Below are positions 15,285-22,357 of a stretch of DNA of 43,715 bases, piece after piece. A program made the position numbers and the translations under genes. Numbering within the stretch: the first letter of the stretch is position 1; every line of letters starts with the position of its first letter. The notes below the pieces were generated by a model. It did no database searches and was not told where the DNA came from. It worked only from the letters and a program-made list of their open reading frames with translations. Location: positions 1 to 43,715 of the forward strand of contig JACVRW010000011.1 of assembly GCA_014534235.1 (NCBI GenBank), in the 5' to 3' direction. Origin of the DNA: Thermoleophilaceae bacterium. GTDB lineage: Bacteria; Actinomycetota; Thermoleophilia; Solirubrobacterales; Thermoleophilaceae.

Positions 15285-16697
15285 ATGAGCCATCGAGGTT
15301 TGCCATCGGATCTTCGCGCGGGCATTTCACGGCTCGGCCGGCTGGCAAAGCGAGAGCTCGGCCGTGTCCGGGAGGAGCTGCTCGCGGTCGAGCCGGGCCG
15401 TACCTCCGCGAGCAAGCCTGACCGCGCGGTCAGGGCGGGTGCGGCTAGCCGTACCGCGGCGGAGATGCTCGCGCGCGAGAATAAAGATGTTGTGACCCAA
15501 GTCGCTCGGCCTGCTTCTCGCGCCGCCGACGTGCGTGCACGCCGGCTGGCCGAGCGCGACGAGTCACTGGCCAGGCTGCACGCGCTCGCGGAGGAGCAGG
15601 CCGCTCTGCGCCGCGTGGCCACGCTGGTGGCCGGCGACGCCGATCCACCGCAGGTGTTCGCCAAGGTGTGCGCGGAAGTCGGTGCCCTCCTCGGGGTCGA
15701 CAGCACGAACCTGGTGCGCTTCGAGAGTGCCGACGCGGCAAAGGTCGTCGGCGGCTGGGGCAGGCATGGGGCGCCGGTGTTTCCCGCCGGCGCCGATGTC
15801 CCGCTCGACGGCGACACGGCCGTCGTGAAGGTCAGCAGGAGCGGCCGCCCCGAGCGGGTCGACGACTACACCGACCTCGAGGGGGAGCTGTCCGAGCGGC
15901 TACGCAGGCTGGGGATAGCGTCCGCAGTGGCCGCGCCGATCAAGGTGGCGGGCCGCCTGTGGGGGGCGGTCGTCGCGTCCAGCGGTCGGCCCTACGACTT
16001 TCCGCCGGACACGGAGGAGCGCATCGCCGGCTTCGCCGAGTTGGTCGCGGACGCGCTCGCGAACGCCGACGCGCGCGAGCAGCTCGCGGCCTCCCGGGCG
16101 CGCATTGTCGAGGCCGGCGACGCCGAGCGCCGGCGCCTCGAGCGCAACCTCCACGACGGCGCTCAGCAACGGCTGGTCAGCCTGGCCCTCCGCCTGCGCG
16201 AGGTCGAGGCGAACCTGGACACCGATCTCGATGCGGCGCGGCGGGGGCTGGCCTCGGCGCGCGACGAGCTCGGGCTCGCGCTCGAGGAGCTGCGCGAGCT
16301 CGCCCGGGGCATCCACCCCGCGATCCTCAGCGACCGCGGGCTCGGCCCGGCGCTCGACGCCCTGGTCGCACGGGCGCCCGTGGCGGTGCGGATCACAGAG
16401 CTCCCGAGTGCTCGCCTTCCGGAGCCCGTCGAGGCGGCCGCATACTACCTCGTGGCCGAGGCCCTCACGAACGTGTCCAAGCACGCCGGCGCGACCGAGG
16501 CGACCGTGCGGGTCGGCCGGACCGGCGACCGCGTGCGGATCGAGGTCCGCGACGACGGCGTGGGTGGCGCCGCCGTCCGAGACGGCTCCGGGCTGCGCGG
16601 GCTCGCCGATCGGCTCGAGGCGCTGGGCGGTCGCCTCCGGGTGGACAGCCCGCCCGGAGGCGGAACCACCGTCATCGGCGACGTCCCGCTCGCCTGA
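15285..16697 (+). CDS. GAF-domain sensor histidine kinase of the NarL/DesK (HisKA_3) class, orphan
   Basis: 470 residues from ATG 15285. The N-terminal 95 residues are Ala/Arg-rich and helical. A GAF domain follows (about 100-265; VATLVAGDADPPQVFAKVCA then IASAVAAPIKVAGRLWGAVV). The HisKA_3 dimerisation segment contains the phospho-acceptor in ERNLHDGAQQRLV (His290). The ATPase domain shows YYLVAEALTNVSKHAG (N box), RDDGVGGA (G1) and GSGLRGLADRLEALGG (G2). No membrane segment is seen, so it is probably a cytosolic sensor. No response regulator gene is adjacent. The start lies 75 bases from the divergent CpsB gene. Confidence 0.88.
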   Translation: MSHRGLPSDLRAGISRLGRLAKRELGRVREELLAVEPGRTSASKPDRAVRAGAASRTAAEMLARENKDVVTQVARPASRAADVRARRLAERDESLARLHALAEEQAALRRVATLVAGDADPPQVFAKVCAEVGALLGVDSTNLVRFESADAAKVVGGWGRHGAPVFPAGADVPLDGDTAVVKVSRSGRPERVDDYTDLEGELSERLRRLGIASAVAAPIKVAGRLWGAVVASSGRPYDFPPDTEERIAGFAELVADALANADAREQLAASRARIVEAGDAERRRLERNLHDGAQQRLVSLALRLREVEANLDTDLDAARRGLASARDELGLALEELRELARGIHPAILSDRGLGPALDALVARAPVAVRITELPSARLPEPVEAAAYYLVAEALTNVSKHAGATEATVRVGRTGDRVRIEVRDDGVGGAAVRDGSGLRGLADRLEALGGRLRVDSPPGGGTTVIGDVPLA

Positions 16698-16700
16698 GGC

Positions 16701-16786
16701 CGACCGGCGGAGCGGTGCGCTGAGGGCGACCGGCGAACGGTGCGGTTACCCGCACGCGGGAACGCCGGCTAGCCCCATGTTCATGG
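16701..16786. promoter_or_regulatory. Direct and inverted repeats in front of the second MFS pump
   Basis: The 116-base gap before the pump holds two near-identical 20-base direct repeats, CGACCGGCG-GAG-CGGTGCG (16701) and CGACCGGCG-AA-CGGTGCG (16727), with a 26-base period. An imperfect palindrome, GTTACCCGC-AC-GCGGGAAC (about 16745-16762), and a perfect CCATG-TT-CATGG (16775-16786) follow. The arrangement looks like operator sites for a regulator of the pump. No regulator gene is adjacent. Confidence 0.4.
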
Positions 16787-16813
16787 CGCGGACCGCTCCC
16801 GATCCTGCCGGGC

Positions 16814-18301
16814 ATGACCGAACCCGTCTCGATCCGCTCCACACCGGTGGACCGCTCGCGCTGGCTGGCGCTCGTGGTCCTGTGCGTCGGCATGCTGATG
16901 ATCGTCCTCGACGCCACGATCGTGAACGTGGCGCTGCCGTCGATCCAGGACGACCTCGGCTTCTCGCAGTCCTCGCTTGCCTGGGTCGTGAACGCGTACC
17001 TGATCGCGTTCGGCGGGCTGCTCCTGCTCTCGGGGCGGCTGGGGGACCTGATCGGCCGCCGGCGCGTATTCATCGTCGGCTTGACCGTGTTCACCGGCGC
17101 CTCGCTGCTGTGCGCCGTGGCCGAGTCGCAGGCTCTCCTGATCGGGGCCCGCTTCGTGCAGGGCGCCGGCGGCGCGCTGACCTCGGCGGTGATCCTGGGG
17201 ATGATCGTGACGATGTTCCCGGAGCCCCGGGAGCAAGCGAAGGCGATCGGCGTGTACAGCTTCGTCGCGTCATCCGGGGGCTCGATCGGCTTGCTCGCGG
17301 GCGGCGTCTTGACCGAGGCCATCAGCTGGCACTGGATCTTCTTCGTCAATCTGCCGATCGGCGTCGCGACCGGGCTGCTGGCGCTCAGGCTGGTCGAGCG
17401 TGACGAGGGCATCGGGCTCCGCGGAGGGGCGGACGTGCCCGGTGCGGTGCTCGTGACCGCTTCGCTGATGCTCGGCGTCTACACGATCCTGGAGGCCGGT
17501 GACTACGGCTGGGGATCGCTGCACACGCTCGGATTGGGCGGCGTCTCGCTGGCGCTCCTGGCCGCGTTCGTCGCCCGCCAGGCGCGTATCCCCAACCCGC
17601 TGATGCCGCTCCGCCTGTTCCGCTCGCGGAACGTGGCCGGCGCGAACATCATTCAGGCGCTGTTCGTGGCGGGGATGTTCGGGATGTTCTTCCTCGGCGC
17701 GCTCTACCTCCAGCGGGTGCTCGGCTATGACGCGCTCGAGGTCGGCCTTGCGTTCCTGCCGGTCACCTTGGTGATCGGGACGCTCTCGCTCGGCTTCTCG
17801 GAGCGCCTCAACATGCGCTTCGGCCCGAAGGCGACGCTGCTCCCCAGCCTCGTCCTGATCGCCGCCGGGCTCGCCTTCTTCGCCCGGGCCCCGGTCGATG
17901 CCGCGTATGTCAGCGACATCCTGCCGGTGATGCTCCTGCTCGGCCTGGGCGCGGGGCTCTCGTTCCCCTCGCTGATGACGCTCGCGATGTCGGGCGCCAC
18001 CCGCAGCGACGCCGGCCTCGCCTCCGGCCTCGTAAACACAACGCTCCAGGTAGGGGGCGCCGTCGGCCTGGCGGTCCTCGCCACGCTGGCGACCACCCGC
18101 ACCGACAGCCTGCTCGAGAGCGGCGACTCGACCGCCTCGGCGCTCACCGGCGGCTATCACCTCGCCTTCCTGATCGGCGCCGGCCTCGTGGTCGCCGCCA
18201 TCGCCGTGGCGCTGGCCATGTTGCGCTCGAACGCCGCCGACGAGCAGGTCGAGACGCAGCCGGTCAGCGCCGAACCGGCGGCGCATTCGGAGGCGGCGTA
18301 G
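16814..18301 (+). CDS. MFS transporter, DHA2 (EmrB/QacA) family, second copy
   Basis: 495 residues from ATG 16814. It is nearly collinear with the pump at 4892-6364, with long identical runs such as LDATIVNVALPSIQDDLGFS, LAWVVNAYLIAFGGLLLL and WHWIFFVNLPIGVAT. By eye about four in five residues agree. Motif A (GRLGDLIGRRRVFIVG) and the antiporter segment are intact. The cytoplasmic N-terminus (TEPVSIRSTPVDRSR) and C-terminal tail differ most. Fourteen membrane segments are expected. The upstream region shares nothing obvious with that of the first copy, so the two pumps are probably regulated by different signals. Confidence 0.92.
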   Translation: MTEPVSIRSTPVDRSRWLALVVLCVGMLMIVLDATIVNVALPSIQDDLGFSQSSLAWVVNAYLIAFGGLLLLSGRLGDLIGRRRVFIVGLTVFTGASLLCAVAESQALLIGARFVQGAGGALTSAVILGMIVTMFPEPREQAKAIGVYSFVASSGGSIGLLAGGVLTEAISWHWIFFVNLPIGVATGLLALRLVERDEGIGLRGGADVPGAVLVTASLMLGVYTILEAGDYGWGSLHTLGLGGVSLALLAAFVARQARIPNPLMPLRLFRSRNVAGANIIQALFVAGMFGMFFLGALYLQRVLGYDALEVGLAFLPVTLVIGTLSLGFSERLNMRFGPKATLLPSLVLIAAGLAFFARAPVDAAYVSDILPVMLLLGLGAGLSFPSLMTLAMSGATRSDAGLASGLVNTTLQVGGAVGLAVLATLATTRTDSLLESGDSTASALTGGYHLAFLIGAGLVVAAIAVALAMLRSNAADEQVETQPVSAEPAAHSEAA

Positions 18302-18387
18302 GTTTGCCCACGGCGGAGCGCCCGGCCACGCGATGACTTTGGCCTGAGCCGGCGGTCGAACGTAACGAGTGATGATCGGAGGACACG

Positions 18388-18513
18388 ATGCCCGACCACG
18401 CAACCGCGACGCGTGCGGAGTGGCTCGCCACGCGTAAGGAGCTGCTCGAGCGCGAGAAGGAGCTCACCCGGCGCGGCGACGAGCTCGCGCGCCGGCGGCG
18501 CGAGCTGCCCTAG
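18388..18513 (+). other. Detached N-terminal segment of the DUF899 gene, ended by an in-frame amber codon
   Basis: An ATG at 18388 with a strong GGAGGA ribosome site opens 41 codons (PDHATATRAEWLATRKELLE at the start, then RRRRELP). This is the standard DUF899 N-terminal helix. A TAG at 18511-18513 follows and is directly abutted by GTG 18514, which continues the same frame. The family has Trp here (ELPW). The decayed second copy keeps TGG at the equivalent place, so the amber is a TGG to TAG change. Confidence 0.8.
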
Positions 18514-19185
18514 GTGCGGCTCGACAAGGAGTACAGCTTCGAGACAGAAGAGGGCACCAGGACGCTGGCGGAGCTCTTCGACGGCCGCTCTCAGCTCATC
18601 GTCTATCACTTCATGTTCGGGCCGGAGTACTCGGCCGGCTGCCCGACCTGCTCGGCCGCCGCCGACATGTTCGACGGCGCGGTCGTCCACCTCGCGCAGC
18701 GCGACGTGACCTTCCTCTGCGCCTCGCGCGCCCCGCTCGAGAAGCTCCAGGCGTACAAGCGGCGTATGGGCTGGCGATTTCCCTGGGTCTCGTCGCTCGA
18801 GAGCGACTTCAACTTCGACTTCGGCGTCTCGTTCACCCGGGAGCAGCAGCGCGAGGGGATCGAGTACAACTACCGCGCGCTGGACCCCACGCCGATCATC
18901 GAGGCCGGCGCCGAGACGCCGTTCGGCGAGCTCGCCGCGGCGGTCGGCACCGACCCGGCGGGATACATGACAGAGGCGCCCGGGCTGAGCGCCTTCGCGC
19001 TCGCCGACGGCGACGTCTACCACACCTACTCCTGCTACGCGCGCGGCTGCGAGTTCCTGCTCGGCTTCTATCCGATCCTCGACCGGGGGCCGAGGGGACG
19101 GGACGAGGGAGACCCGCCCGAGTTCTGGATCCGCCGCCACGACGAGTACGAGCGGGCCGCAACACGGAAGGACGCACGTGGATGA
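18514..19185 (+). CDS. DUF899 family (thioredoxin-fold) protein, main part behind a nonsense codon
   Basis: 223 residues from a GTG that immediately follows the amber codon. The DUF899 pattern is complete from RLDKEYSFETEEGTRTLAEL through QLIVYHFMFGPEYSAGCPTC, then MGWRFPWVSSLESDFNFDFG and YHTYSCYARGCEFLLGFYPI, to the C-terminal WIRRHDEYE. The family adopts a thioredoxin-like fold with unknown function. C-x2-C in GCPTC is the likely redox site. Translation could continue by reinitiation, since stop and start touch. Otherwise the gene is dead. Its stop overlaps the ATG of a second, decayed DUF899 copy (ATGA at 19182). Confidence 0.8.
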   Translation: MRLDKEYSFETEEGTRTLAELFDGRSQLIVYHFMFGPEYSAGCPTCSAAADMFDGAVVHLAQRDVTFLCASRAPLEKLQAYKRRMGWRFPWVSSLESDFNFDFGVSFTREQQREGIEYNYRALDPTPIIEAGAETPFGELAAAVGTDPAGYMTEAPGLSAFALADGDVYHTYSCYARGCEFLLGFYPILDRGPRGRDEGDPPEFWIRRHDEYERAATRKDARG

Positions 19186-19355
19186 CCGACCACAAGATTC
19201 GGAACGCGCGAGGAGTGGCCCGCCGCCCGCAAGGAGCTGCTCGAGCGTGAGAACGAGCACGCCGAGCGCAGTGAGCAGCTCGCGTCAGCGACGCGAGCTG
19301 CCCTGGGTGCGGGTCGAGAAGGAGTAGACGCTCGACACCGACGAACGCCTGGCCA
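19182..19355 (+). pseudogene. Remnant of a second, tandem DUF899 gene
   Basis: Starting at ATG 19182, which overlaps the previous stop, the DNA reads TDHKI, then after a frame change REEWPAARKELLERENEHAE and, after another, QRRELPWVRVEKE followed by TAG (19325) where the family has Tyr (KEY). TLDTDE follows. These are the first 55-60 residues of a DUF899 protein. Everything after about 19355 is missing. The fragment shows that the two genes were once a translationally coupled tandem pair. Confidence 0.75.
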
Positions 19356-19386
19356 CGACGAGGGCGCCGGCGCGCCGGCCGACTCG

Positions 19387-20175
19387 TCAGGCGGCGGCCC
19401 CGTCGGCGACCTCTCGCGGCACCCTGCGTCGTGGCCTGCCTGCCGGCTGCGTCCGGCGCTCCGTTGTCAAGCGCTCGACCCCGAGGCTTAGACCGAGCCC
19501 CGCGAGCGTGGCGATGATGCCCGCAGCGATATCGAGCACGAAGTGGTTCCCGGTCGCGACAACCGCGATGGCGATCGCCGCCGGCCACAGCGCCCCGAGC
19601 AGCCGCGGCAGGAGCGTGCGCGCATGACGGGCGATCGCCACTCCGACCGCGAGGGCAAAGCCGGCGTGCAGGCTGGGAACGGCGGCGAGCGGGTTGTAGA
19701 GGGCCGTGGTGAGCTTCGAGTCGAGCGCGAAGCCGGTTTGGGCGGTGATCGTGTCGACCATTCCCGGATCGGCCAGGCGGGGCGGGGCGACGGGGAAGAG
19801 CGCGTAGACCGGGAGCGAGAGGAGCCACGTTGCGAGCACGACGTTGCGCAGTCTGCGATATCCGTGGGGCGCTCGGAGGTAGAGCCACACGAGCGTGGCG
19901 GGCACCGCCACCAACTGGGCCGCGAGATAGAGGTGATTGAGCAGCCCGAGCCACGCGGTGCCCTGGAGCGCCTGCTGGACCGACCGCTCGACGGCGATCC
20001 CGAGCATCCGCTCGGCGTCGACGATCAGGTCGGCATGGCGGACGGCGCCGTGATAGTCCCCGATCGTGAGGTAGCGGCCCGCCGCGTAGAGCAGGTAAGC
20101 GCCGGCGAAGAGCGGCAGCTGAAGCCGCCAGCCCGAGGCGAGGCCGCCCGTACTGCGGAGCGGATGCCCCGCCAT
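19387..20175 (-). CDS. PAP2-superfamily membrane phosphatase (Aur1/Ipt1-like)
   Basis: 262 residues from ATG 20175. About six membrane helices are visible (LFAGAYLLYAAGRYL; LYLAAQLVAVPATLVWLYL; VVLATWLLSLPVYALFPV; and three near the C-terminus). The phosphatase motifs are AAVPSLHAGFALAVG (SxH type) and NHFVLDIAAG (His and Asp). ALFPVAPPRL is typical of the inositol-phosphoryl transferase-like branch. It would act on a lipid phosphate or transfer a phospho-headgroup at the outer face of the membrane. The substrate is unknown. A basic C-terminal tail ends the protein. A 44-codon ORF ends 7 bases upstream of the start. Confidence 0.85.
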   Translation of the reverse strand: MAGHPLRSTGGLASGWRLQLPLFAGAYLLYAAGRYLTIGDYHGAVRHADLIVDAERMLGIAVERSVQQALQGTAWLGLLNHLYLAAQLVAVPATLVWLYLRAPHGYRRLRNVVLATWLLSLPVYALFPVAPPRLADPGMVDTITAQTGFALDSKLTTALYNPLAAVPSLHAGFALAVGVAIARHARTLLPRLLGALWPAAIAIAVVATGNHFVLDIAAGIIATLAGLGLSLGVERLTTERRTQPAGRPRRRVPREVADGAAA

Positions 20176-20182
20176 GCGGCCC

Positions 20183-20317
20183 TCACGACGCCTGGCCCGC
20201 CGGTAGTGCCCGATGGCGGGCCAGGGACAGCGCGTCGACGAGCAGGGCGACGTTCGCGTCTCTACGCTGACGGCGGCGGCGCCAGTGGCGGCTGATGCGG
20301 CGGCGCCAGAAGCTCAT
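20183..20317 (-). CDS. Possible small Arg-rich leader ORF before the PAP2 gene
   Basis: 44 codons from an ATG at 20317 (SFWRRRISRHWRRRRQRRDA, then NVALLVDALSLARH). The stop lies 7 bases before the PAP2 start, an operon-like spacing, and the reading frame has plausible composition. No family is recognised and no strong ribosome site is visible, so it may be spurious. Confidence 0.28.
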   Translation of the reverse strand: MSFWRRRISRHWRRRRQRRDANVALLVDALSLARHRALPAGQAS

Positions 20318-20429
20318 CCGGCGCACCCCGATCCGCGCGCGGAGCCCGGCGTTGGAGGGAACTGTTCCGACATGCGCCGAGAGTGCCACCGAGGCGCGCC
20401 CGGCAAAATGCGGGTACCCGGCGAGTCGG

Positions 20430-20471
20430 CGTTCGGTTTGCCGCCCACGCGAGTGGGGGGTTAACCGAACG
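20430..20471. promoter_or_regulatory. Long hairpin or palindrome just upstream of polX
   Basis: Perfect 9-base arms, CGTTCGGTT (20430-20438) and AACCGAACG (20463-20471), enclose a second stem CCGCCCAC/GTGGGGGG around a GCGA loop. Overall 16 of 19 positions pair by Watson-Crick rules and one more by G-T. It ends 15 bases before the GTG of polX, in a divergent promoter region, so it cannot be a terminator for a convergent pair. It could be an operator or a 5'-UTR structure over the start region. Confidence 0.55.
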
Positions 20472-20486
20472 GCCACACTACCGCCG

Positions 20487-22112
20487 GTGGACAACTCGCA
20501 GATCGCCGACCGCCTCGACGCGTTCGCGGCGCTGCTCGAGCTCGCGGACGCGAACCCGTACACGGCACGCGCCTACCGCCGCGCCGCCGAGACGATCCGG
20601 GGCGCCGCGTTGCCGGTGGCGGAGCTGGCGAGGTCGGGCCGGGCACGCGAGCTGCGCGGGATCGGTCCGGGGATCGAGGCGCGGCTGCGCGAGCTCGTTG
20701 AAACCGGTGAGATCGCCGAGCTCGCGGAGCTCGAGCGTGAGCTCGCGCCCGACCTGGTCGGCCTCGGCCGGTACCTGGGGCTCGGGGCGAGGCGTTCGGT
20801 CGAGATCGCCCGGGCGCTCGGCGTCCGCACCGCGGACGAGCTTCGCGAGGCAGCAGCCGAGGGCCGGCTGCAGAGCGTGCCCGGCATCGGGCCGAAGACG
20901 GAGGCGCGGCTCCTCGAGGTGCTCGCCGCCGACGCCGAGCCCCGGTCGCGGCCGGGGCTTTTGCTGGGCCGGGCTTGGCAGCTGGTCGGGGGCGTGGCCG
21001 CCGCGCTCGACGGCGAGCCGGCCGGCGACGTCCGGCGATGGCGCGACTCCTGCGAGGTGCTGGCGGTCGTGTGCGCCGCATCGGATCCGGAGTCCGTGCT
21101 CGCGCGGTTCGCCGCGCTGCCCCAGATCGTCGCACTGGTCGAGCAGGGCAAGCGGCGCATGGTGGGGGTGACGGTCGAGGGCGTGCCGATCGAGGTCGTC
21201 GCCGCCGAGTCCGAGAGGTTCGGGACCGCGTTCGTCCGGGCGACCGGCTCGCCCGCCTATGTCGCTGGGCTCGAGCCGCTACCGGATGCCCCGGACGAGG
21301 AGGCGGTCTACCGCGCGCTCGGTCTCCCCTGGTGTCCGCCCGAGCTGCGCGAGGCGCCGTTCCGCGGCGAGCCGCCGGACCTCCTCCGTGTGCAAGACAT
21401 CCGCGGTGATCTCCACTGCCACACGACGTGGTCGGACGGAAGGGCGAGCGTCGAGGAGATGGGGCGTGCGGCCCGCGACCGCGGCTACGACTACCTCGCG
21501 ATCTGCGACCACACGCCGGCCGTCGGAGCCGTACGCGGGCTGAGCGCGGACGACGTCCGCCGCCAGGGCGAGGAGATCGCCGCGGCGAACGAGCTGCTGG
21601 CGCCGTTCCGAATCTTGCGCGGGATCGAGTGCGACATCCTCCCGGACGGGCGGCTCGACCTTCCCGGCGAAGTCCTCGTGGAGCTCGACTGGGTGCAGGC
21701 GAGCGTGCACGGCGGCCAGCGCATGCCGGGGCCGGAGATGACGAAGCGCGTCGAGGAGGCGCTGCGCAACCCGTACGTGCGCTGCCTCAGCCACCCGACG
21801 GGCCGATACATCAACCGGCGGCCGGAGAACGCCCTCGACCTCGAGCGCGTGTTCGAGGTCGCGCTCGAGGAAGGGATCGCGCTCGAGGTCAACGGCCTCC
21901 CCGACCGCCTCGACCTCAGCGGCGAGCACGTCCGCGAGGCGCTGCAAGCCGGCGTCGAGGTCGTCTGCTCAACCGACGCACACTCCGTGGCGGGGCTCGG
22001 GAACATGACGCTCTCCGTCGCGACGGCGCGCCGCGGCTGGGCGACCGCCGCGGACGTCGTCAACACCCGACCGCTGCGGTCGATCCTCGATGGGCGCCGG
22101 GCGGGGTCCTGA
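20487..22112 (+). CDS. PolX-type protein: helix-hairpin-helix, degenerate polymerase beta domain, intact PHP domain
   Basis: 541 residues from GTG 20487. The order is that of bacterial DNA polymerase X: an 8-kDa-like helical domain (NPYTARAYRRAAETIRG), two HhH motifs (LRGIGPGIEARLRELVETG; SVPGIGPKTEARLLEVL), a nucleotidyltransferase region (about 150-270) and a C-terminal PHP domain (from about 305). PHP motifs are intact: GDLHCHTTWSDG (His310, His312), AICDHTP, ILRGIECDI, SVHGGQRM, LSHPTG and STDAHS. In the polymerase region the usual GSxRR-x6-DxD reads AGDVRRWRDSCEVLAVV. Ser is Asp181 and both catalytic Asp are Val191 and Ala193, and the third Asp is Glu (VPIEVVAA). Polymerase activity is therefore unlikely, while PHP nuclease or phosphoesterase activity is possible. 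Confidence 0.88.
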   Translation: MDNSQIADRLDAFAALLELADANPYTARAYRRAAETIRGAALPVAELARSGRARELRGIGPGIEARLRELVETGEIAELAELERELAPDLVGLGRYLGLGARRSVEIARALGVRTADELREAAAEGRLQSVPGIGPKTEARLLEVLAADAEPRSRPGLLLGRAWQLVGGVAAALDGEPAGDVRRWRDSCEVLAVVCAASDPESVLARFAALPQIVALVEQGKRRMVGVTVEGVPIEVVAAESERFGTAFVRATGSPAYVAGLEPLPDAPDEEAVYRALGLPWCPPELREAPFRGEPPDLLRVQDIRGDLHCHTTWSDGRASVEEMGRAARDRGYDYLAICDHTPAVGAVRGLSADDVRRQGEEIAAANELLAPFRILRGIECDILPDGRLDLPGEVLVELDWVQASVHGGQRMPGPEMTKRVEEALRNPYVRCLSHPTGRYINRRPENALDLERVFEVALEEGIALEVNGLPDRLDLSGEHVREALQAGVEVVCSTDAHSVAGLGNMTLSVATARRGWATAADVVNTRPLRSILDGRRAGS

Positions 22113-22132
22113 CGAGCGATAGCGTGCTCGGC

Positions 22133-22294
22133 ATGACGGCCCATCCGGGCGAGCGCGGCCAGGCCTCCGGCTTCTCGGTCGAGGAGGATCCGGACGGCGG
22201 CTTTCGTTGGTCGGCGTTCGGGCCCACCGGTAGACGAGAGGGTCGTGCCGAGTCGCGGTCCGAGGCCGGGGCAGCCGCCCAGGCTGACGAGTAG
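22133..22294 (+). CDS. Small hypothetical protein downstream of polX
   Basis: 53 residues from ATG 22133, 20 bases after the polX stop. The sequence (TAHPGERGQASGFSVEEDPD, GGFRWSAFGPTGRREGRAES) is polar, with one short aromatic strand and a charged tail. Codon use is similar to its neighbours. No family is recognised and no strong ribosome site is visible. Confidence 0.4.
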   Translation: MTAHPGERGQASGFSVEEDPDGGFRWSAFGPTGRREGRAESRSEAGAAAQADE

Positions 22295-22357
22295 GAGCTG
22301 AAGCCGCCCCGACACGCCGCCGACGGGCTGACGCGCGGCGACCTAGGCGCGCCGCGC

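Noticed and set aside
18511-18513. Reassignment of TAG as a sense codon
   Set aside because: Ordinary genes in the window end normally at TAG (for example 2420, 13-codon context aside, and 10857), and the only in-frame TAGs occur in genes that show other damage.
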